DNA from: Flavobacteriaceae bacterium
Lineage (GTDB): Bacteria; Bacteroidota; Bacteroidia; Flavobacteriales; Flavobacteriaceae
Direction of reading: 5' to 3'
DNA length: 6,328 bases
NCBI GenBank assembly: GCA_947377425.1
Contig: CANCFZ010000138.1
Span: 1 to 6,328, forward strand
This document shows positions 1 to 5,956 of the stretch, piece after piece (within the stretch, counting starts at the first letter, position 1; each line of letters begins with the position of its first letter). The notes beneath the pieces were generated by a model. It was not told where the DNA came from, made no database searches, and was given only the letters and a program-made list of their open reading frames with translations. The position numbers and the translations under genes are program-made.

Positions 1-585
1 GACAAACAAATACTACTTCAATTAGAAAAATGTGCTGATGCAAATGACTTTAAAGGTTTTGAAATCCAGTTAGAGGAATTGTTCAAAGTGACCGATGATG
101 CTAACGCTAGTTTGCTGTTGTCCGCTTTTTTAATGAATAGGTATTCTTCTGCCACGGCTGTAGATGTTGCTAAACTGTTAGAACTTATCATCAATAAAAA
201 TCCAGAATTAGCTATGCTTAACTTCCCTGATAACTGTTTCTTTCAAGCGGCAGTGCTTAGAGGATCTTTTGAGTTATACCAATGCTATATGGACGAAGCT
301 ATAGAATCCTATCTTTACGATAAATCATCTGACGAGGCTTATAAATGTTATATGAACTTGAACACTGTAGCCGACCGATACAATGCCCTAATTTTTGACA
401 GACTACCTAAATACGTCAAAGGAAAAGACTTTAAAGGTGCTATTGCTATCCATACGGAAGATGCTTCCATTGCTCTTATAAATGATAACGATTTAGATTT
501 CATGGAGCGCATCATAGAAAACTACAACGGAATACTCGGAAGAAGAGATATTCTAAAAGACTTAGAAGCGCGGTTGATAGAGTAA
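1..585 (+). CDS. Unrecognised helical protein, 3' part of gene
   Basis: The frame is open from the first base of the window to the TAA at 583-585, so the gene starts upstream and 194 C-terminal residues are visible. A TTG at 79-81 can be read as a start, but coding sequence continues through it upstream, so it is probably internal. The product looks soluble and largely alpha-helical, with alternating acidic and hydrophobic stretches. It has no signal peptide, membrane segment, zinc-binding cysteine cluster or catalytic motif that I recognise. The motif DFKG occurs twice (visible residues 16-19 and 143-146), each time encoded by the same 12 bases and each time after a Lys-containing helix, which hints at a degenerate helical repeat. 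It converges on the next gene with 53 bases between the stops. No function is assigned. Helical-repeat scaffold or immunity-type proteins can look like this, but nothing here proves it. Confidence 0.75.
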   Translation, partial: DKQILLQLEKCADANDFKGFEIQLEELFKVTDDANASLLLSAFLMNRYSSATAVDVAKLLELIINKNPELAMLNFPDNCFFQAAVLRGSFELYQCYMDEAIESYLYDKSSDEAYKCYMNLNTVADRYNALIFDRLPKYVKGKDFKGAIAIHTEDASIALINDNDLDFMERIIENYNGILGRRDILKDLEARLIE

Positions 586-638
586 TGTGCTGTACTGAAA
601 TGTTTTAGAAAGCAATGTTATTTTTACAGATAAAAAAA

Positions 639-1061
639 TTATGATTGTTCCAAAACAGGAGTAGGTCGTTTTGGTCTAACGTTGCTTTGCTTCCAACCGC
701 CATCATCTGCTTCATTTATTCTCAATACATCTAGTTCTATAGCAGTGACTAATGTACCTTTTACTAAGTTTTCGGTAGGCATGGGTGTTATATAAAGTGA
801 TCTATAAAACCCATCATAAATTAAATCAACAAGTAGTTCTTCAAAACGGCCTTCTTCATTGGGTTGTAGCTCCAAGATTACTTCCTCAATTAGTTCCTTA
901 TTTTCATCAAAAATAGTAAAACTATAGCGAGTAGCACTAGGTTTGTCACCGTCATGTTTGGGTTTGAGTGACAGCACCTTGTTAGTATCTTGATTAGTAA
1001 TCAAATTCAAAGGAATTGATTGCCCAATTTTAGGAACTGGAATTGTGATTTTGAATACCAT
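639..1061 (-). CDS. Unrecognised 140-residue hypothetical protein
   Basis: This is a complete frame with ATG at 1061-1059 and TAA at 641-639. The product is small, soluble and polar. Short alternating hydrophobic segments (for example residues 2-8, 45-51, 58-65 and 102-113) suggest a mostly beta fold. It has no signal peptide, membrane segment or cysteine. The C-terminal 20 residues are rich in Pro, Lys and Arg and probably disordered. I recognise no family. The codons look protein-like, and the opposite strand offers no competing long frame, so I take it as real. A possible -7 element lies 20 bases upstream of the start. It faces the unrecognised gene on its left tail to tail, so the two are not an operon, and it is separated from the glycosidase by 310 bases that include a terminator. 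Confidence 0.72.
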   Translation of the reverse strand: MVFKITIPVPKIGQSIPLNLITNQDTNKVLSLKPKHDGDKPSATRYSFTIFDENKELIEEVILELQPNEEGRFEELLVDLIYDGFYRSLYITPMPTENLVKGTLVTAIELDVLRINEADDGGWKQSNVRPKRPTPVLEQS

Positions 1062-1081
1062 TTTTTAGAACTTTAGTTTTG

Positions 1082-1089
1082 TAAAGTTA
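1082..1089 (-). promoter_or_regulatory. Possible -7 promoter element for the 140-residue protein
   Basis: Read on the - strand this is TAACTTTA, one base off the Bacteroidota -7 consensus TAnnTTTG. It would start transcription about 15 bases before the ATG at 1061. No TTG -33 element is seen at the usual spacing, so the call is weak. Confidence 0.3.
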
Positions 1090-1139
1090 CATGATTTGTT
1101 GTTTATTTAATAGTAACATCCGAAGAAAAAAAAAGTATC

Positions 1140-1167
1140 AATAGATATAATAAATGTATTATCTATT
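1140..1167. repeat. AT-rich imperfect inverted repeat
   Basis: Left arm AATAGATATAATA (1140-1152) and right arm TATTATCTATT (1157-1167) pair over 11 positions if two bases in the left arm are bulged out; the loop is AATG. The arms hold almost no G or C, so an RNA stem would be weak. It lies about 80 to 105 bases upstream of the 140-residue gene and could be a protein-binding site, but arms this AT-rich can also arise by chance. Confidence 0.35.
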
Positions 1168-1195
1168 ACAACAACGAAAAAATCAAATCAAATTT

Positions 1196-1230
1196 AAACA
1201 AAATGAGCCCGATAAAATATCGAGCTCATT
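1196..1230 (-). terminator. Rho-independent terminator of the glycosidase gene
   Basis: Arms at 1202-1214 and 1218-1230 form a 13-bp stem with a 3-base loop. The single imperfect pair (1209 with 1223) is a C-A mismatch in + strand RNA but a G-U pair in - strand RNA, so the stem is continuous only on the - strand. On that strand it runs directly into TTTTGTTT. Both facts indicate a terminator for leftward transcription from the GH3 gene, whose stop lies 141 bases earlier. It would also shield the 140-residue gene, which reads the same way, from read-through. Confidence 0.75.
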
Positions 1231-1371
1231 ATTATCAAAATTAATTATGGGTTTGTCTAAACTTTTGTCCCTGTATAAAAGCGTTGTTTTCTATTACTTT
1301 TTTATGAATTAAGCTTGTTGCCTCAAAAAAAACTAATCCATTTTAGGTTAATTATTCAAACTAAAAACTAA

Positions 1372-3849
1372 TTAATGTTTCAAATCTGAAAATTTAATAT
1401 CGTTTGCAAATGAAGAATTTGTTTTTTCTACAACTAATTCTTTTGCTACAGTAAAATCAGCCGTTTTTTTGATATTTAAAGAAGAACTTCCTACTGAAAC
1501 TTTATAAGAACCTGCATCTATAATCCAAGCATTTCTTGACGTAACAAATGAAGCTAGTTCTTTCGGATTTAAGGTAAGAGTAAGGATTTGACTTTCTCCA
1601 GGTTGCAATAAATTGGTTTTACCAAATGCTTTTAATTCAGATGTTGGTTTGTCAATAGATTTTGATGGTGCTGATAAATATAGTTCAACTACTTCTTTTC
1701 CAGCTGTTTTTCCTGTGTTTTTAACAGTTACCGAAACAGTTATTTTTTCTAAAAATGATTTTGAACTTAATTTTAAATCAGAATAATCAAAAGTCGAATA
1801 GGACAATCCGTAACCAAATTCATAAGATGGTTTTACGTTAAATGTATTGAAGTAGCGGTATCCAACATAAACACCTTCTTCATAAGTTACACTTGTTGGA
1901 TTGTCGGTTGGAGTTCCAATCCAGTTTTTGGTAGAAGCTGCATCTTCATAATTTACAGGAAAAGTCATTGTTAATTTTCCAGAAGGATTTACTTTTCCAG
2001 AAAGCACATCTGCAACCGAATTTCCACCTTCTTGACCTGGCTGCCAAGGTAAAAGGATAGCATCTACTTTGTCTCTCCAACTAGCAGTTTCTATTACGCC
2101 ACCAATATTAAGTACCACCACCACTTTTTTTCCTTTGGCATGAAAAGCTTGTGAAACAGTATTAATCAAAGCAACTTCGTCAGGTGCTAAATTAAAATCG
2201 GCATCTACTTTTCGGTCATCACCTTCACCTGCGTTTCTTCCAATGGTTAGTAAAGCAATTTCGGATGAGTTGGCTTTATTTTCAATAATTTCTTTGCTCA
2301 ATTCTAGTTCTTCAATACGTTTTGGAGAAGCCATCAGGCCGCCATTTTTTTCACGACGTTCTAGTTCTTTTGCTTTTTGATCGGCAGCATACGGTTTATA
2401 CAATCCTTCAAGATCTTTATCAATTGAAAATCCTGAATTGGTTAAACCATCAATTAATGAAATGGTATATGCTTCATTTACATCGCCACTTCCAGTTCCT
2501 CCCGAAATAAAATCATAAGAGGTAACTCCAAAAACTGCCAACGGTTCTGATTTAGATAGTAAAGGCAAAGTATTATTTTCATTTTTTAACAAAATTGTTC
2601 CTTCTGCAGCAGCTTGTCTAGTAACTTCTGCATTGGCTTTCAAATTTGGTTTTTCCGAATATTTGTAATTGTTCATAGAAGGCGATCTCATTACAAGTTC
2701 CAAAATTCGAGTTAAATCGGTATTTACAACTTTAGCCGATAATTTTCCATTTTTCATATTCTCTAAAATGGCTTTTTTCTGCAAAGGCATTCCGGGCATT
2801 AATAAATCATTCCCAGCCGATAATTGCGCTGTAACATCACTTACAGCATTTGGTGAAAAAGGAGAATTTTTGCCACCAAATCCATCATAACCACCAAACC
2901 AATCAGACATTACCAGTCCTTTAAATCCCCATTCATCTCTTAAAATTGTAGTTAATAAATCTTTTCTTTGAGAAGTATAGGTTCCATTAATCAAATTATA
3001 GGACGACATTATTGTCCAAGGTTGAGCCTCTTTAACAGTAATTTCAAAACCACGCAAATAAATTTCACGCAAAGCTCTCTCGCTTATATGCGCGTTTACA
3101 CCCATACGATTGCGCTCTTGGTTGTTTGCTGCAAAATGTTTGACCGAAGTTCCAACTCCATTCGATTGAATTCCGTTTACAATTGCTGCCGAAATTTTAC
3201 CTGTAAGTAATGGATCTTCAGAATAGTATTCAAAATTCCGTCCACACAAAGGATTACGGTGAATATTCATTCCTGGTCCAAGTAAAACATCAACGCCATA
3301 TTCTTTCACTTCATTTCCCATTGCTTTTCCAACTTTGTCAATCAAATCCGTATTCCAAGTCGATGCCAAAGCCGTGCCAACTGGGAATGCAGTTGCATAA
3401 TAGTTGTTAGTATCGTTGTTTCTTTTTGGGTTAATTCTTAAACCAGCTGGACCATCAGAAACAACCACAGTAGGAATTCCCAATCTTTTTAAATCATAAG
3501 TTCCACCTGCTGCACCGGGTACTTTTCCTTGAAAACCCTCTGAAGTAAACTTAAAAGTTGTGGCATCAAATCCGGGCATACCAATTCCTATAAGCATGTT
3601 GGCTTTTTCGTCATCGGTCATTTTGCTAATCAAATCTTTAATTCGATCATTTATTGGTAGACGATAATCTTCATATTTATCTAATTTTCCGTTTTTATTC
3701 AAATCCGAAAAAGTAAAACCGTCAACGGTAATTATTGGATTGTCGTTTGCATCTGTTTTTGTTGGATTGGTGTTCCAAGAAATTCCAGAAACAACTAGTG
3801 CAGAAAGGAGCGAAGTTTTCGCAATTTTCTTAAAAGAATAGTTTTTCAT
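1372..3849 (-). CDS. Secreted GH3 beta-glycosidase (beta-glucosidase type)
   Basis: This encodes an 825-residue glycoside hydrolase of family 3, which removes sugars from the non-reducing end of beta-linked oligosaccharides with retention of configuration. I start it at ATG 3849-3847 because a clean signal peptide follows: a Lys-rich n-region, then TSLLSALVVSGIS. An in-frame ATG at 3879 and a TTG at 3897 would only lengthen the n-region. No lipobox Cys is present, so the product is probably soluble in the periplasm or exported. Order of parts: an EF-hand-like loop at about 49-60 (DLNKNGKLDKYE); the GH3 barrel at about 70-390, with SDGPAGLR (131-138), KHFAANNQ (237-244) and GLVMSDW with predicted nucleophile Asp316; the GH3 C-terminal alpha/beta domain with GEGDDR and predicted acid/base Glu542; and a fibronectin-III-like domain at about 705-765. 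There is no PA14 insert. The nucleophile motif is SDW, not the SDHG of E. coli BglX. The substrate is not decided by sequence. It is divergent from the Nudix regulator. Confidence 0.95.
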   Translation of the reverse strand: MKNYSFKKIAKTSLLSALVVSGISWNTNPTKTDANDNPIITVDGFTFSDLNKNGKLDKYEDYRLPINDRIKDLISKMTDDEKANMLIGIGMPGFDATTFKFTSEGFQGKVPGAAGGTYDLKRLGIPTVVVSDGPAGLRINPKRNNDTNNYYATAFPVGTALASTWNTDLIDKVGKAMGNEVKEYGVDVLLGPGMNIHRNPLCGRNFEYYSEDPLLTGKISAAIVNGIQSNGVGTSVKHFAANNQERNRMGVNAHISERALREIYLRGFEITVKEAQPWTIMSSYNLINGTYTSQRKDLLTTILRDEWGFKGLVMSDWFGGYDGFGGKNSPFSPNAVSDVTAQLSAGNDLLMPGMPLQKKAILENMKNGKLSAKVVNTDLTRILELVMRSPSMNNYKYSEKPNLKANAEVTRQAAAEGTILLKNENNTLPLLSKSEPLAVFGVTSYDFISGGTGSGDVNEAYTISLIDGLTNSGFSIDKDLEGLYKPYAADQKAKELERREKNGGLMASPKRIEELELSKEIIENKANSSEIALLTIGRNAGEGDDRKVDADFNLAPDEVALINTVSQAFHAKGKKVVVVLNIGGVIETASWRDKVDAILLPWQPGQEGGNSVADVLSGKVNPSGKLTMTFPVNYEDAASTKNWIGTPTDNPTSVTYEEGVYVGYRYFNTFNVKPSYEFGYGLSYSTFDYSDLKLSSKSFLEKITVSVTVKNTGKTAGKEVVELYLSAPSKSIDKPTSELKAFGKTNLLQPGESQILTLTLNPKELASFVTSRNAWIIDAGSYKVSVGSSSLNIKKTADFTVAKELVVEKTNSSFANDIKFSDLKH

Positions 3850-3877
3850 TTGGTGTATTTGGTTAAAAGTTAATTTC

Positions 3878-3898
3878 ATTGCTTCAATGTGAAGCAAT
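3878..3898. promoter_or_regulatory. Perfect 21-bp palindrome, candidate operator
   Basis: Arms ATTGCTTCA (3878-3886) and TGAAGCAAT (3890-3898) are exact reverse complements around the centre ATG. The site lies between the divergent glycosidase and Nudix-regulator genes, downstream of the likely glycosidase promoter and 29 bases before its chosen start. Winged-helix Nudix regulators bind palindromes of about this length next to their own gene, so this is the best operator candidate; binding here would block glycosidase transcription. In mRNA the same arms could fold as a 9-bp hairpin over the alternative start at 3879. That second possibility is not excluded. Confidence 0.6.
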
Positions 3899-3922
3899 AT
3901 TAAATATTTTTTTTAAACTTTG

Positions 3923-3929
3923 CAAAATA
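3923..3929 (-). promoter_or_regulatory. Possible -7 element of the glycosidase promoter
   Basis: On the - strand this reads TATTTTG followed by C, close to TAnnTTTG but with one base fewer in the spacer. Transcription would begin near 3916, placing the palindrome at about +18 to +38 and leaving a leader of about 67 bases before the chosen ATG. No -33 TTG is evident. The call rests on position and partial match only. Confidence 0.3.
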
Positions 3930-3985
3930 AATGGCTGTAATTTTTAATTTAAAATTTTAAAAAGTAAACATTATAATGAAATGTG

Positions 3986-3993
3986 TATTTTCG
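3986..3993 (+). promoter_or_regulatory. Probable -7 element of the Nudix-regulator promoter
   Basis: TATTTTCG followed by C matches the Bacteroidota -7 consensus TAnnTTTG except at one base. It ends 16 bases before ATG 4010, the same gap as between the kinase -7 element and its ATG, so both genes would have leaders of about 10 bases. This position makes a GTG start at 3983 unlikely, since that codon would lie upstream of the transcript. No clear -33 TTG is seen. Confidence 0.42.
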
Positions 3994-4009
3994 CAATGAA
4001 ACTAAACCT

Positions 4010-4756
4010 ATGGATGTTAAAAAAATTTTAGAAGAAAAATCTGAAAATGCTTGGAAAATATATCTTCCACATTTATCAATAGATTGTGTAGTTTTTGGGT
4101 TTCACGATGCAACTTTGAAAGTTTTAGTTACCAAAATAAAAGACCAAAATTTATTGGCACTTCCGGGTGGTTATGTTTTAAAATCGGAAAATATTCATGA
4201 CGCTGCCAATAGAATTTTGCATGACCGAACTGGAGCCAAAAATATTTATTTGCAACAATTTAGAGTTTTTGGGGATTTGAATCGTTCTGAAGGATTTTTC
4301 GAGGAATATCCAGATATGATTTGGAACAAACAGCGGTTTATTTCGATTGGATTTTATGCTTTAATAGATTATTCTAAAGTTAATTTGGTGGTTGACGAAA
4401 TTTCGGATACTTGCGAATGGATAGCCATAGATGAATTATCCGATTTTATGATGGATCACAAGAGTATTTTCGATAAAGCATTGCTAACTTTACGAAAACA
4501 ATTGAATCATAAACCTATAGGATACAGTTTGTTGCCTGAAAAATTTACGATGCCAGAACTTCAAAAATTATATGAAATTATTCTGAATAAAAAATTGAAT
4601 CGTGGTAATTTTTATCGAAAAATGCTTCGTTATGATATTCTCGAAAAACTCGATGAAAGTCGTAAAGGCGGTGCACATAAAGCCCCAGATTTATATAAAT
4701 TTGATTTAATTAAATATCAAAATGCTTTACGAAATGGATTGAGTGAAGGTTGGTAA
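4010..4756 (+). CDS. Nudix-fold winged-helix transcriptional regulator (NrtR/AraR type)
   Basis: This is a 248-residue regulator with two parts. Residues 20-145 form a Nudix fold. The Nudix box begins at Gly54 (LPGGYV) with Glu60 and Arg68 in place, but the catalytic REXXEE helix reads RILHDR (68-73), so both key glutamates are lost and hydrolase activity is unlikely. Residues about 175-232 form the winged helix of this family (LLPEKFTMPELQKLYEIIL, then NRGNFYRKML and a C-terminal APDLYKFD). In known members the Nudix domain has become a ligand sensor: ADP-ribose or NAD-related ligands in NrtR, and L-arabinose in the Bacteroides AraR. Its divergent partner is a glycosidase, so I infer a sugar ligand and control of that gene. 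ATG 4010 is preferred over GTG 3983 because a -7 element lies between them. Confidence 0.88.
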   Translation: MDVKKILEEKSENAWKIYLPHLSIDCVVFGFHDATLKVLVTKIKDQNLLALPGGYVLKSENIHDAANRILHDRTGAKNIYLQQFRVFGDLNRSEGFFEEYPDMIWNKQRFISIGFYALIDYSKVNLVVDEISDTCEWIAIDELSDFMMDHKSIFDKALLTLRKQLNHKPIGYSLLPEKFTMPELQKLYEIILNKKLNRGNFYRKMLRYDILEKLDESRKGGAHKAPDLYKFDLIKYQNALRNGLSEGW

Positions 4757-4758
4757 AT

Positions 4759-4780
4759 AAATCTTTATAAAATCTTTATA
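4759..4780 (+). promoter_or_regulatory. Tandem 11-bp repeat containing a KdpE-like box
   Basis: AAATCTTTATA occurs twice in direct tandem (4759-4769 and 4770-4780). Within it sits TTTATA-N5-TTTATA (4764-4780), the layout of the enterobacterial KdpE site (TTTATA-N5-TTTACA, from memory). If transcription starts near 4836, the box spans about -72 to -56, much like its place upstream of E. coli kdpFABC. I infer that the KdpE encoded downstream activates its own operon. AT-rich DNA makes chance matches likely: an N6 variant lies inside the 140-residue gene. Confidence 0.45.
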
Positions 4781-4822
4781 CTTTCCATTCACTATAATAT
4801 TTTTTACTTACAACTAACGCCG

Positions 4823-4830
4823 TAACTTTG
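4823..4830 (+). promoter_or_regulatory. -7 promoter element of the kdpD-kdpE operon
   Basis: TAACTTTG matches the Bacteroidota -7 consensus TAnnTTTG exactly and ends 16 bases before the kinase ATG. There is no TTG at the -33 position. A good -7 with a poor -33 fits a promoter that needs an activator, and the KdpE-like box lies upstream in a suitable place. Confidence 0.55.
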
Positions 4831-4846
4831 TCCAAAATTAGAAGTA

Positions 4847-5956
4847 ATGGATAAGTTGTTCAAAAAAAATTCTGTCAATCAATACCTAATCAGTTTTTTA
4901 GCGGTTAGTATTGTTTCATTGCTATGTCTATTTGTTAGGGATAAAATAGATTATAAAATTATTGGCTATTTACTTCTTTTAGTAGTTTCAATTTTGGCAA
5001 TTTTTCTTGAAATCAAACCTGTTTTATTAGCTGCAATTTTAAGTGCTTTGGCTTTGGATTATTTATTTATAAAGCCTTATTATACATTACATATTGACAA
5101 TGCGCAAGATGCTTTTTTACTAATAATGTTTTTTATTATTGCTTTAATTAATGCTGTTTTGACCAATAAATTTAGAAGAATGCAACGTGCTATTCAAATA
5201 AAAGAAACCCGCGCCAGCACTTTAAAATTATACAATACATTACTTGATTCGTTATCACATGAATTACGAACTCCAATTGCCGCAATATTAGGATCTATTG
5301 ATACGTTGCAACAAAAAAATGTAAATTTATCAACTGAAACGCAGCAAAAGTTGCACAATGAAATTGAAAAAGCTTCAATGAAATTAAATTATCAAGTAGA
5401 AAATTTATTGAATATGTCGCGATTAGAATCGGGTTATATTCTTCCTAAATTAGATTGGTGTGATGTTAAGGAAATTATTTATAATGTTTGCAGCCGACTT
5501 TCAGAAGAAACTAAAGACCATAAAATTGAATATAAAATTGATGAAAACTTACCATTATTCAAATTAGATTATGGTTTGATGGAACAAATAATTTATAATT
5601 TGGTTTACAATTGTTCACAACATACGCCCAAAGGAGCAAACATTGAAATCAAAGCTAAATATGATGTAGACGTTGATTATGAAGTGCATATTGATTTAAT
5701 TAAGAAATGTATTATTACGATTTCTGATACTGGTTACGGATTTCCAGCTGACGAAATTGATCGAGCATTTGATAAATTCCATAGATTTAAAGATTCTAAA
5801 ACTGGCGGAACTGGATTGGGTTTATCAATTGTAAAAGGTTTTGTAGAAGCCCAAAACGGAACAATAAAATTGCAAAATGGCGAAGATGGCGGAGCAGATT
5901 TTATTTTAGAATTTAATGTAGATTGTTTGCCAATTAATTCTCTAAAAAATGACTAA
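4847..5956 (+). CDS. kdpD: KdpD-type sensor histidine kinase lacking the N-terminal sensor half
   Basis: This is a 369-residue inner-membrane kinase equal to the C-terminal half of KdpD. Four hydrophobic segments at about 12-30, 37-55, 56-74 and 88-107 form the DUF4118 domain, including LDYLFIKPYYTLHI, the counterpart of the E. coli FDLFFVAPRGTLAV stretch. The kinase core follows: H box SLSHELRTP with phospho-acceptor His138, N box NLVYNCSQH (Asn255), G1 box DTGYGFP (294-299), F box FDKF (308-311) and G2 box GGTGLGLSI (320-328). E. coli KdpD is about 890 residues; missing here are its N-terminal KdpD/Usp domains and the GAF domain between membrane and kinase parts. In many Bacteroidota the N-terminal half is a separate protein, so this looks like a natural split and not a truncation. 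ATG 4847 is preceded by GAAG and a good -7 element. It overlaps the response-regulator gene by 8 bases. Confidence 0.9.
   Translation: MDKLFKKNSVNQYLISFLAVSIVSLLCLFVRDKIDYKIIGYLLLLVVSILAIFLEIKPVLLAAILSALALDYLFIKPYYTLHIDNAQDAFLLIMFFIIALINAVLTNKFRRMQRAIQIKETRASTLKLYNTLLDSLSHELRTPIAAILGSIDTLQQKNVNLSTETQQKLHNEIEKASMKLNYQVENLLNMSRLESGYILPKLDWCDVKEIIYNVCSRLSEETKDHKIEYKIDENLPLFKLDYGLMEQIIYNLVYNCSQHTPKGANIEIKAKYDVDVDYEVHIDLIKKCIITISDTGYGFPADEIDRAFDKFHRFKDSKTGGTGLGLSIVKGFVEAQNGTIKLQNGEDGGADFILEFNVDCLPINSLKND

Larger units (their letters stand above)
1062..1371. other. Gene-free stretch between the 140-residue protein and the glycosidase
   Basis: These 310 bases are AT-rich and contain no convincing gene. 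From left to right they hold the probable promoter of the 140-residue gene, an A-run (1125-1134), an AT-rich inverted repeat (1140-1167) and a strong stem-loop terminator (1202-1230). The last 141 bases (1231-1371) would be the 3' untranslated region of the glycosidase mRNA. I see no tRNA, no conserved RNA motif and no insertion-sequence end in them. Confidence 0.6.

Noticed and set aside
591..629. Possible terminator between the convergent genes on the left
   Set aside because: Only five bases (CTGTA/TACAG) pair across a 29-base loop, too weak to call, although a terminator would be expected there.
785..810. TTTATA-N6-TTTATA on the - strand, resembling a KdpE box
   Set aside because: The spacing is one base too long and it lies inside the coding region of the 140-residue protein. 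It is useful mainly as a warning that such motifs arise by chance in this AT-rich DNA.
2322..3410. Several open frames of 62 to 80 codons on the + strand opposite the glycosidase
   Set aside because: They lie wholly antisense to a well-conserved gene, have no domain-like sequence and no promoter, and are explained by the codon pattern of the gene beneath them.
3895..3897. TTG as start of the glycosidase
   Set aside because: It lies inside the palindrome and would put 16 extra residues before a normal signal peptide; the ATG at 3849 fits better.
3941..3962. Inverted repeat of T and A runs between the divergent genes
   Set aside because: It is made of A and T only and matches of this kind are expected by chance in such DNA; the neighbouring GC-containing palindrome is far more specific.
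3983..3985. GTG as start of the Nudix regulator
   Set aside because: The likely -7 element lies downstream of it, and family members begin near the ATG at 4010.
4793..4798. TATAAT, an E. coli-like -10 box upstream of the kinase
   Set aside because: The Bacteroidota main sigma factor uses a different -7 sequence; an exact TAnnTTTG lies closer to the gene.
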